Assembly (NCBI GenBank): GCA_030747475.1
Contig: JASLKO010000187.1
Coordinates: 1 to 13,834, forward strand
DNA length: 13,834 nt
Reading direction: 5' to 3'
Source: Candidatus Thalassarchaeaceae archaeon
GTDB lineage: Archaea > Thermoplasmatota > Poseidoniia > Poseidoniales > Thalassarchaeaceae
The notes beneath the pieces were generated by a model. That model was not told where the DNA came from. It worked only from the letters and a program-made list of their open reading frames with translations, and searched no databases. Positions 5,907-13,695 of this stretch are shown in pieces. The position numbers were made by a program, and so were the translations under genes. Numbering within the stretch: position 1 is the first letter of the stretch; each line of letters starts with the position of its first letter.

Positions 5907-8900
5907 ATGTTTAACCTACCCCCTGGAATTGCTGTAGATCCGGAAACTGATTTGAGTGTCGGACAAAATCAAATGCCCTTTGAAACCGGTGCAATATCAC
6001 ATTACAAACCACGAGCGAAGACTGCTTGTGCACATCGTTTGGTCTATGGTGGACGGGTTGTTGGTTGGTTGGCTGAATCCGAAGCAAAACAAACTTTCGT
6101 GACCGGTGAGGCCGCAAAGAACCGATTGTTGGAATTGTCAGATTCACATGATCTCAGCGCCCGTGGAATTGGTTGGACTGCTGAACAATTTACAGAAGTG
6201 GCACGGCGGATTCCAGAGGCGTTCTCCGACCCATCAGATGTCGCTTCTCTTCTCGCACAAGGGGCTGCAGCTTTGCCCATTGAAACGACCGACCTCGCCT
6301 TATTGGTCGATAAATTGACCGAATCGGAAGAAGTGGTTGGAGCCTTAGCCTTTGAAGATGGAGTGGTCATCCATTCCAGTGGAGATTTACCCTCAACAGC
6401 AGATGACTTGGCCACACTCGGTCACGAACATTTGAGTGGGTTGGCATCTAAATTTGCGCAGAGTGAGTCACTATCAGCAAACCTTCGCTTAGAAGATGGA
6501 CAACTAATGCTCACAGAAGCTGGACAGGCCTCACTCGCCATTTGGTGCAAACATGGAGCAGATGCACATGCTGCTCTATCCAATGCTGCAAGTCTAGTCG
6601 GGACCATTGATGGTGGTGAAACGGTTGACAATGATGAATTGCCTGAGGGCTTCATCACAAAGGAGTCAAAATCAGGTGTTGACCAATTGATTTCTCATCT
6701 GCGTGCTGCTCATGAAGATCGTCTCACAGGATACTTACAATCTGTTTCTGAATCTTCGGAACCCATTTCGATCATGCTTGTCGATGGTGTTCCAGTTGGT
6801 CTACGAGAGGCAGAAAGCGCATCATTGGGAGATGCTGTACACACGATGACGACTTCTTCGAGCCGACTTCTTTCACATCGGTTAGAACGCAGAGCGCGAT
6901 TGAGTCTTGTGGGTTCGACCGTGGATGATTACTCTCTTGCACACCTCACAGATGCCATCGCTGATTGTAGAACTCGTTCTGATGATCGCAAGCGTTTGAT
7001 TTCTGGGCGTCTAGATGCTCTATTTGGATTCGATTTAGGTTTGGAAGGAATGGAATCAGGTCGTTCGACTTGGAAGATGTTGGAAAGTGGCGGTGCAATT
7101 GCCAAACTAATGCCTGTATCCAGTTCAAAAGTATTGACGCCAGCAGGTGGTGAAATCAAGAAGAGGATGGAACAGCTTGAGCATGCCCAAATTTCACTTG
7201 AACGTGAAAAGGGTCGACTAGAACGCGAATTATCAGATGCTCGTTCATCTCGAGATGAAGCACGAGAAATGATGCATGATTTGGAATCATCACTCAGCGA
7301 GGCGCGAGATGAAAGAAGTGGACTCCACAGAGAATTGGATGATATGTCTGCAAAAGTTCGCGCGGCTGAATCCGATACAGATGAGGCAAGTTCCCTGTCC
7401 AGTCGTTTGTCAAAACGTGTGGCTGAATTAGAACACATGATTGAGAAACGCGCTGAAGAATTGGCTAGCGCCTTAGGTGAATTTGATTCAAGAGAGGCGT
7501 TGCTTACCGACCTTCGTGAATTGTCAACACAAGAAGCCACAACGAAATCTGAGCTCAGTGCTTCTGAAACACGACTTGATGAAGTTCGTAAATCACTTGA
7601 TCATGACGAGCGTTTGCAGCGTGTTTTGACTGAACAGGTCAATGCGCAGAGAGACCGACACCGTACCGGCCAGGGTGAAATTGATGAAATAGAGCGCCGA
7701 ATCGAAAATCAACGTGCTGAACTTGTGGAGCTAGAGGCTGAAGCCCATGCACACCGTCGATTGATGGAAGAAGAACGAGGGAGAATCCTTGACTCAGAGC
7801 GTAAATCAACCATTATGCAATCTGAATTGCGTGAAATGATGGAGGAACGTCGATTGCTTCTCAGAGAACTTGGTGACTTAGATGCCCGAAAGGCACAATC
7901 CGAAACTGAATTGAGAATGTTGCTTGAACAAGCGGAAGACATTCAAGAAGCCCATGAAATGGCATTGCTTGATTTGCAGGAAGCTGATCGAATTCGCGCA
8001 CGTTTGGCTGAAGAACCACTAGCACAAGCATTGCTCGGGGACGAACGCGGTCTGTCGAGTCTTGAACCTGTGCTCGATCGCATGGCCAATGCCAGAAGTC
8101 GAGGGTACAGTATTGTTCTACTCGACCGTGCTGTAGAACGTGCATTGGCGATTATACAGCACAGTGTGGATGAAGTATCCAAAACACCACGCCACCTACT
8201 TTCACTTGAAGTGATGGACCTCTTGGAGAGGCAAGCGCCAGAAACAGCATCAACTGTGCGGGGTCTGACACGCTGGTCGGTTCAATCTCGTCTTGAACAC
8301 CAACTTGGAGAAACTGTTCAACATGTGGTCATTGACCTTGAGGGATTGTTGGAAGAATATGAAAAATCAGTTACGATGCTAGCACAATTACAAGACGTGC
8401 TTAGAGGATTGGTTGATTTAGGCCTGCCATCTGATGATGTAAAACCACTAGAAAGGTTCAGCCACATGCCAGAAGCACTTCCCTACATCTCTATGGAGGC
8501 ACGACGCCTAATCCAGCGGTCATTGGATGAAATCTACCTAGATGCCGATCGCCGAACTGCTGGTGATGCTGTCGGTTTGGCTGAAACTGTTGAGGTATTG
8601 GAATCTCTTCTGCGAAGACTCGATGTCGCAGGACTCACAGGTGAAGACCCAACTGGAACATTGTGGACATTCCAGCGTACGGGAAGTCTACCTTTCGAAG
8701 TGGATGGATTGGCTCGACATGAAAGACCTGAGATCAACAATGAAGCTGTTCGTCATATGAATCCAGTCGAAGATGTCACTGAAATGACAACATCAACTCC
8801 TGAAGTGGTTGCACCTAGTGCCCCCGCAGCGGCACCAACACCTGAAGCGAGTTCTGCACCTGCATCAAATTCAACTTGGCAGCCAATTGAAGAAGCAGCG

Positions 8901-9137
8901 GAAACTGATGGAGTTGATATTTCCACTCGCATCTCTGCTGGCTTGACACCTGCTGATATCCCTGGGAATGCAGATGAAGCCGCCATCATGGCAAACATCG
9001 ATGTTGCACTATCCGAGGTAGATTCAGCAGCTGATGTACGCGATTCAACAGAGAATGGGGTTCCCCCTCCCGCTGATCCAGCACAAAGAGATGCGCTAGA
9101 TGATCTTGAACGTGAATTGTCTGACCTCGACATGTAG
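5907..9137 (+). CDS. 1076-residue roadblock-like and coiled-coil scaffold protein
   Basis: Not a family I can name. Residues 1-125 are a globular start with no known motif. Residues about 128-235 resemble a roadblock/LC7 domain: VVGALAFEDGVVIHSSGDL, a helix, LRLEDGQLMLTE, SLAIWCK and a closing helix. A weaker similar unit (PISIMLVDGVPVGLR) lies at about 258-345. Residues about 412-695 are an almost unbroken charged coiled coil of Glu, Arg, Leu and Ser heptads. Residues 696-925 are helical without heptads, about 955-995 a Pro/Ala linker, and 1000-1076 an acidic tail ending DDLERELSDLDM. It has no Walker A motif, so it is not an SMC ATPase, and no signal peptide or membrane segment, so it should be cytoplasmic. 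GAGGTG at 5896-5901 sets the ATG, coupled to the preceding roadblock gene. A scaffold or tether role is inference. Confidence 0.85.
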   Translation: MFNLPPGIAVDPETDLSVGQNQMPFETGAISHYKPRAKTACAHRLVYGGRVVGWLAESEAKQTFVTGEAAKNRLLELSDSHDLSARGIGWTAEQFTEVARRIPEAFSDPSDVASLLAQGAAALPIETTDLALLVDKLTESEEVVGALAFEDGVVIHSSGDLPSTADDLATLGHEHLSGLASKFAQSESLSANLRLEDGQLMLTEAGQASLAIWCKHGADAHAALSNAASLVGTIDGGETVDNDELPEGFITKESKSGVDQLISHLRAAHEDRLTGYLQSVSESSEPISIMLVDGVPVGLREAESASLGDAVHTMTTSSSRLLSHRLERRARLSLVGSTVDDYSLAHLTDAIADCRTRSDDRKRLISGRLDALFGFDLGLEGMESGRSTWKMLESGGAIAKLMPVSSSKVLTPAGGEIKKRMEQLEHAQISLEREKGRLERELSDARSSRDEAREMMHDLESSLSEARDERSGLHRELDDMSAKVRAAESDTDEASSLSSRLSKRVAELEHMIEKRAEELASALGEFDSREALLTDLRELSTQEATTKSELSASETRLDEVRKSLDHDERLQRVLTEQVNAQRDRHRTGQGEIDEIERRIENQRAELVELEAEAHAHRRLMEEERGRILDSERKSTIMQSELREMMEERRLLLRELGDLDARKAQSETELRMLLEQAEDIQEAHEMALLDLQEADRIRARLAEEPLAQALLGDERGLSSLEPVLDRMANARSRGYSIVLLDRAVERALAIIQHSVDEVSKTPRHLLSLEVMDLLERQAPETASTVRGLTRWSVQSRLEHQLGETVQHVVIDLEGLLEEYEKSVTMLAQLQDVLRGLVDLGLPSDDVKPLERFSHMPEALPYISMEARRLIQRSLDEIYLDADRRTAGDAVGLAETVEVLESLLRRLDVAGLTGEDPTGTLWTFQRTGSLPFEVDGLARHERPEINNEAVRHMNPVEDVTEMTTSTPEVVAPSAPAAAPTPEASSAPASNSTWQPIEEAAETDGVDISTRISAGLTPADIPGNADEAAIMANIDVALSEVDSAADVRDSTENGVPPPADPAQRDALDDLERELSDLDM

Positions 9138-9145
9138 GTGTGGAA

Positions 9146-9403
9146 ATGAGTGATCAAGAGGGAACAACAACCCTCATTGGAAGAACTGAGGAACATGGTA
9201 GAAGATACCCCCATTTCGTTGAGAAAATTGGCCTATTGATTGCGATTGCCGGAGCAATCTATGTTGGAAGGTGGATTTGGATTGAATCCAATTGGGATTC
9301 AATGATTTTGTGGCCAACAATCCTCTGTGGATTGCCATTGGCCACAGTACTAACTGCAGAACTGTTCGGTAGAATCATCCAAAAAATACACCATGATGAA
9401 TAA
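9146..9403 (+). CDS. Small two-helix membrane protein
   Basis: The 85-residue product has a charged N-terminal segment of about 23 residues (MSDQEGTTT onward), then two hydrophobic helices, roughly 26-46 (IGLLIAIAGAIYVGRWIWI) and 52-76 (MILWPTILCGLPLATVLTAELFG), and a short basic/His tail. No family is recognised. The ATG at 9146 is favoured over a GTG at 9140 because AGGTG at 9136-9140 lies 5 nt before it. It starts 8 nt after the coiled-coil gene and is last in the operon, so a membrane anchor for that protein is a reasonable guess without direct evidence. Its TAA is one base from the stop of the convergent membrane-protein gene. Confidence 0.75.
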   Translation: MSDQEGTTTLIGRTEEHGRRYPHFVEKIGLLIAIAGAIYVGRWIWIESNWDSMILWPTILCGLPLATVLTAELFGRIIQKIHHDE

Positions 9404-9419
9404 TTCAAGAATTTGAATT
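9402..9419. terminator. Inverted repeat spanning both convergent stop codons
   Basis: AATTCAA and TTGAATT form a 7-bp stem with the loop GAAT. The stem includes the end of the plus-strand TAA and the whole minus-strand TGA. On the plus strand it is followed by TTTTCATTT. A shared bidirectional terminator is possible, but the A/T-rich stem is weak. Confidence 0.4.
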
Positions 9420-10652
9420 TTCATTTCGGTTGAGGGCAGATTCAATCAGACCTGATACCCTTTGCCATGGCACAATAAATCGTAGACCTGCAACAAATGT
9501 GATGAATAACATCGCTGAAATGACCTTGCCATATGTCAAACGTAATTCCAAGGATTCCCTAACCTGGCCACTCCATTGACCAGAACCCGCCCAGCCAACT
9601 ACATCGATAATCAAATCATCAAACTTGAGCGCCAGCATGGTTACGAATCCCACCGCAAAGATGACCACCACTGTGTGCTGCATATGTGTGTTGAGAATGC
9701 TTTGGAATTGACCAACGTATTCTGGATCTTTCTTACAGGATTCGGGTAGTCTGAATGCATACTCCAGGAAACGGATTGTTGCATGTGCAGTTTCAGAATA
9801 GACCATGAAGAGAATTGCAACCAACAATAAATTCCAAACATCGCCAGAAATCAATCCCCCTAAAGTATCCGATTCTCCGATTTGAGTTGGAAGTGGATTT
9901 AGACCAGGAGTGTGTGGATTCGCTTCACTGGCCAATTGACTAACGACACCTTCGTATGATAGTAAAGCGTAGAGGCCAAGGAAAATGAGCATGTAAGCCA
10001 TCGACCAATTGACCATTCGTTTTGAAAGTCCCCAAATGCCCATCAATCCAAACAAAACTGGGGCCAAATAAAACAACATCACGAGAACTTGGATATACAC
10101 AGATAATGGCCAAACCAAATGGTTTGCATGATTCATTGAGTCATCAGAGTGCCCAAATGGCAGATACAAGTCGAAATCCACAATCATTCCGAATACCCAC
10201 GTGAGGAGGAATAATCCGGCCAAGAATAGAATCATTCCACCCAAGAGCCCCAATGTAATCTTGCGGCGACGGGCAGGTGGTTGGAAATTCAAAGCAACCC
10301 AAGCGGCTGCGATGGCCATTGTCAGTAGAATTGGAATGAAGAAGCGACCATCACCTTGGTTGCCCTGTCCTGTCATCCATTCAGGTAGGGGCAATCCATC
10401 CACACTTCCACTATCTGCCAAACTAATCTCAATTTGAGTCAATGTGAGAGTATGATCTAAAGCAGGGCACCACGAACCACTTGCAACGTAATCCGGATGA
10501 CAATAGCCGAACACTCTGGTCATCGTAAGGAATAGCCAAATCAGGGCAAGGCTAGCAACCAATTGTAAACAAACAACACGCCATTCCTTGCGTAAGGTTC
10601 GCAAATGTAGGCTGGTGAGCCCTTCTTCCTGTTGTGCAACATCATCAGCCAT
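9405..10652 (-). CDS. Eight-helix integral membrane protein of unknown function
   Basis: The 415 residues contain about eight hydrophobic helices, near 26-48, 104-122, 133-157, 179-207, 216-236, 271-290, 326-345 and 374-396. A polar loop of about 55 residues lies between the first two (with CHPDY and WCPALDH, so a possible disulfide between C51 and C62). A second loop of about 30 residues (about 238-268) lies between helices five and six. The start and end are charged and likely cytoplasmic. No transporter or enzyme motif is recognised. The start is fixed by GGAGGTGA at 10657-10664, directly after the DUF58 stop; the gap is 12 nt. As the last gene of the DUF4350-DUF58 operon it is probably a membrane partner of those proteins. 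That role is inferred from position only. Confidence 0.85.
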   Translation of the reverse strand: MADDVAQQEEGLTSLHLRTLRKEWRVVCLQLVASLALIWLFLTMTRVFGYCHPDYVASGSWCPALDHTLTLTQIEISLADSGSVDGLPLPEWMTGQGNQGDGRFFIPILLTMAIAAAWVALNFQPPARRRKITLGLLGGMILFLAGLFLLTWVFGMIVDFDLYLPFGHSDDSMNHANHLVWPLSVYIQVLVMLFYLAPVLFGLMGIWGLSKRMVNWSMAYMLIFLGLYALLSYEGVVSQLASEANPHTPGLNPLPTQIGESDTLGGLISGDVWNLLLVAILFMVYSETAHATIRFLEYAFRLPESCKKDPEYVGQFQSILNTHMQHTVVVIFAVGFVTMLALKFDDLIIDVVGWAGSGQWSGQVRESLELRLTYGKVISAMLFITFVAGLRFIVPWQRVSGLIESALNRNENSNS

Positions 10653-10664
10653 TCATTCACCTCC

Positions 10665-11915
10665 TTACATTTTCACCTGCAACAATGCTTGACTCAATTC
10701 GACATCGGGCATCCAATCGATGACACGTGCCCCATAACCCGCAACCGCAGACAATCGGTTTTGGCGTTCAAGCTTCATGACCTCATACGACATTCTTGGA
10801 ATTCGACTCACGAGGCGCTCGTAATCAATGCTAGATGGACTGAGGATGACCACTTCGTGGCCACGACCCGCTAGGTCGCGAATTGCGTGTGGAACTGTAC
10901 CGTCTCCCTCTAAGCTTGAAATGACGAAGACCGGGCTACCCCGACTGAATCGAGGTGCGAGAGAATTGGTGACTGCTTGCAAGGGCATGTCTCCCTTTGG
11001 TGCGACACCTGCAAGGCTAGATAGGACCTTGAAATACTGCTTGTCGCCACCATCTGCAGGCAAATATGACAATGTGTCATCATAGACTGCAAGAGCAACA
11101 GAATCACGTCTCTGAATGAAGTATGAGGCTAGACTGGCTGCTGCAACCGTGCCCATTTCAAGTGGATTTTTCAGTACAGTACCAATTCGACTGATGTCTC
11201 GAGAATCCAATAAAATGAACACATCTGTTACCGCATCTCGGCATTTCTCATTGACCATCATGATGCCTGTTCGAGCAAATGCTTTCCAATTGATAATCTT
11301 GAATGGGTCACCTGGTACGTATTCTCTCAATGAATAGAATTCTGAACCTGGCCCTGGTGTCCGAAGTGTCATCGCACCCGTGTACATCTTTGGAGTGCGA
11401 CTTCGAATCATTGCTTCTTCAATTTCACGAACTTGTGGGAATACAATGAGTCCAGATCGGTGATCGATGTACATCTCTTGACTGAATAGATTGAACGTGT
11501 TTCGATAACGGATGGAGACCGGTCCAAATGAATAGTGTCCTCGTAGAGGACAGCGCAGAACATAGCGAATCCGTGTCGTTTCACCAGGACCGAGGTTTAC
11601 ACGCATGTAATTCAAACCGCTTCGAAGTTTCATTTCGTGTGGAACGTTGTCGAATACTTCGAGTTGCTGTGTTCGACGGAATGAGCTATTGGTAATCGCC
11701 AATTCAACATACAAATCATCTCCTTTGTACAAATTATCAGCAGACAGTGTGCGAACAACTTCTAGGTTCCCATGGCCAGAAACCCATGAATTGATGGCCA
11801 AGAATGCAATGAACATGAGTCCAAGAATCATCAATTGGAAATTGGCGATCATCATCCCAATCAATACGAGAGAAATACCCGACGTTAGGAACAGTGCTGC
11901 CTTCCTTGTCCACAT
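10665..11915 (-). CDS. DUF58 domain membrane protein (vWA-like fold)
   Basis: The 416-residue product has two N-terminal membrane helices (about 7-24 and 27-44), a beta-rich stretch resembling conserved-repeat/Ig-like domains (about 50-160), and the DUF58 signature GSEFYSLREYVPGDPFKIINWKAFARTG (190-217, longer than quoted in the core: SEFYSLREYVPGD then INWKAFARTG). A vWA-like Rossmann region follows, with ILLDSRD (234-240) at the expected metal-site position and PVFVISSLEGDG later. The metal motif DxSxS is not complete (D237-S-R-D-I), so metal binding is doubtful. DUF58 proteins commonly occur with MoxR-type AAA ATPases and membrane vWA proteins and are linked to assembly of envelope complexes. 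The start has GAGGTGAGG a few bases upstream, 14 nt after the DUF4350 gene; the eight-helix gene follows after 12 nt. Confidence 0.93.
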   Translation of the reverse strand: MWTRKAALFLTSGISLVLIGMMIANFQLMILGLMFIAFLAINSWVSGHGNLEVVRTLSADNLYKGDDLYVELAITNSSFRRTQQLEVFDNVPHEMKLRSGLNYMRVNLGPGETTRIRYVLRCPLRGHYSFGPVSIRYRNTFNLFSQEMYIDHRSGLIVFPQVREIEEAMIRSRTPKMYTGAMTLRTPGPGSEFYSLREYVPGDPFKIINWKAFARTGIMMVNEKCRDAVTDVFILLDSRDISRIGTVLKNPLEMGTVAAASLASYFIQRRDSVALAVYDDTLSYLPADGGDKQYFKVLSSLAGVAPKGDMPLQAVTNSLAPRFSRGSPVFVISSLEGDGTVPHAIRDLAGRGHEVVILSPSSIDYERLVSRIPRMSYEVMKLERQNRLSAVAGYGARVIDWMPDVELSQALLQVKM

Positions 11916-11929
11916 CTTACCTCACCTCG

Positions 11930-13588
11930 CTACTTGCGCCCCCACATTTTGACGCGCTTGACAACTGCAACGAGTTGCTCAAGACTGTAATTTCGATCCT
12001 CAAAGACGAATTTAATCAGCACGGGGTCGGCAATCATCTTCTGCAATTCACGTGCAGGCAAGGCATCGAACTCATCTCTTGTCAATGAATTGAGGTTCCT
12101 CACCCTCGAAAGTAAAACCTGCTTCACCTTATTCGCCCGGCCATAGTAACCATACCGCCTTGCATCACCAAATCCGTAGTAGATGATACTGAAAACGTGA
12201 CGCCATGGTTCTGGATCTACCTTCTTGATAATCACAGCCTCAAAGGCCACGAACAGTGCTAGGAATAGGAAGAGCATGGCCATCCAATCATTTGTGAAAT
12301 AAACAAGGATGTAGTAAATCAGATTGTATGTGTCGCCCATTGCGTTGCTTTGTTGATGGCGACTTTCATCAAAAATGACTTGCTTGCCTGACGCTGATGT
12401 ACCATTGTCATCCGCTGTATGCATCAACAATGATTCTGCAATGATGTCTAGAATCCATCTACGGTTGTCATTTTCAGGCATGAGTTTGCCATTCAGTGAC
12501 CCATATGTTTCATCATTGGTTTCCTCCCAATCATAAATCGCATTCATGAGGACAGAACCATCACTTACGAAAATCGCTCGGCCCATTGGTGCACCCGGTT
12601 GCTCATCGCAATCGCGCTTTTCACAGACCTTGATGGCCATCGTGAATGGACCCTGTTCATCGCTTTCGACGCCGCCTCCTTCAAATCCAACGTCACCTTG
12701 TCCGTCATCATTTGTGTCAAGATAGGAATCTTGACTGGAGCGACCCCAGGCATATGCGCTGTCCGATGTATCTTCAGACGCATCTTTGTCAAAGGCTGAA
12801 GGTGTATTCAGTAGAACATTGTAATTGGTACTGAAATTCCAAAAGATCTCTCCATCGGACCTGGATTCAAGATGATGTGCACAGAGACCTGCTTCAGTGA
12901 TGGTTGGTACTGTACCATCATCCCCTCCTGGCAATCTGTCCAATCGGTCAATGACACCATCTCCATCTGAATCATCGAGACACGGGTGGCTTTGGGATTC
13001 ATCATTGCCTGAGTAGTTGTATGGATTGGATGAGTTCATCCAAATGTAGTTGTAATCTAAACCTCGAGCCCATGCTTCTTCATCGTAGAGTTGGTGTCCG
13101 CTATATCCCAAACCGAATTGTTCTGCGAGGCCCGATGAATATCCAAAGTCATCCATCACAATCAATGTGCCACCTGAGGCAACATACTGCATGATTGCCT
13201 CGATTTCAGTTGTGGTATAACCTTCAGATTCTCTTAACTTAATCACATCTGCATCGGCTGTGAATCTCGGCAACGAAATCGTATCTTGTTCAACACCAGT
13301 AACCACAAATGCAGTGTTTTCAGGATTCTCAATTTCGCCGAGTAATACTGGGCTAGAAATCATACTCGTGGTATCCACACCCATGCCTTTGAGATCTGCT
13401 CGGAAGGCAGAGAGATCATCCCAATCGTCATCATAGGCTGAAAGTTGAGGGTCGCTTGGAACAAGATATGAACCCACGATACTGTACAGTAACAAAGCCA
13501 GTACTGCATAGAACGCAAACATCAATCCAGTTCGCCGAGTATTACGCGATTGTAGGAAGGAGTTAAGGTCCCAAGAACCGATTCTCAT
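11930..13588 (-). CDS. DUF4350-like membrane protein with calcium-binding insert
   Basis: The 552 residues have a membrane helix near the N-terminus (22-43), a large outside domain, a second helix (about 435-455) and a basic cytoplasmic C-terminal domain of about 97 residues. The outside domain shows a DUF4350/GATase-like core: ENTAFVVTGVE (90-100), MQYVASGGTLIVMDDFG (133-149), GRAIFVSDGSVLMN (336-349) and VIFDESRHQ (404-412), the last resembling the conserved DE-H motif of the family. Inserted are thrombospondin type-3-like calcium motifs, DSDGDGVIDRLD (206-217) and DTNDDGQGD (291-299), with cysteines 203, 236, 322 and 327 that could form disulfides. The start is set by GGAGGT at 13595-13600. 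It heads the visible part of the DUF58 operon. Calcium binding and an envelope role are inferred. Confidence 0.85.
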   Translation of the reverse strand: MRIGSWDLNSFLQSRNTRRTGLMFAFYAVLALLLYSIVGSYLVPSDPQLSAYDDDWDDLSAFRADLKGMGVDTTSMISSPVLLGEIENPENTAFVVTGVEQDTISLPRFTADADVIKLRESEGYTTTEIEAIMQYVASGGTLIVMDDFGYSSGLAEQFGLGYSGHQLYDEEAWARGLDYNYIWMNSSNPYNYSGNDESQSHPCLDDSDGDGVIDRLDRLPGGDDGTVPTITEAGLCAHHLESRSDGEIFWNFSTNYNVLLNTPSAFDKDASEDTSDSAYAWGRSSQDSYLDTNDDGQGDVGFEGGGVESDEQGPFTMAIKVCEKRDCDEQPGAPMGRAIFVSDGSVLMNAIYDWEETNDETYGSLNGKLMPENDNRRWILDIIAESLLMHTADDNGTSASGKQVIFDESRHQQSNAMGDTYNLIYYILVYFTNDWMAMLFLFLALFVAFEAVIIKKVDPEPWRHVFSIIYYGFGDARRYGYYGRANKVKQVLLSRVRNLNSLTRDEFDALPARELQKMIADPVLIKFVFEDRNYSLEQLVAVVKRVKMWGRK

Positions 13589-13695
13589 TTCACGACCTCC
13601 CCCACATCCGTAGGATGTGTACCCCCGAGACGCCTAACCTAGACTTAAGACGGTTTGGGGGTCATGGGAGGGTCAGTATCTAGCCAGAAATGACC
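13589..13695 (-). promoter_or_regulatory. Intergenic leader upstream of the DUF4350 gene
   Basis: 107 bp separate the end of the partial gene from the DUF4350 start. It contains a ribosome site (13595-13600), the hairpin at 13603-13619, complementary runs ACCCCC (13621-13626) and GGGGGT (13657-13662), and two direct GGGTCA copies 11 bp apart. No obvious TATA box is seen, so it is unclear whether a promoter lies here or the upstream gene is part of the operon. Confidence 0.45.
13603..13619 (-). promoter_or_regulatory. Hairpin just before the DUF4350 ribosome binding site
   Basis: CACATCC and GGATGTG form a perfect 7-bp stem with a 3-base loop. On the minus strand it ends 2 nt before the GGAGGT ribosome site, so it would sit in the 5' leader and could affect initiation. 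Confidence 0.5.

Noticed and set aside
6929..7540. A 203-codon minus-strand frame inside the coiled-coil gene
   Set aside because: Its Ser/Arg/Asn-rich product is the typical antisense shadow of a Glu/Arg/Leu coiled-coil region.
5907..9137. SMC or Rad50-type ATPase identity for the long coiled-coil protein
   Set aside because: There is no Walker A P-loop near the N-terminus and no ABC signature near the C-terminus; only the coiled coil is shared.
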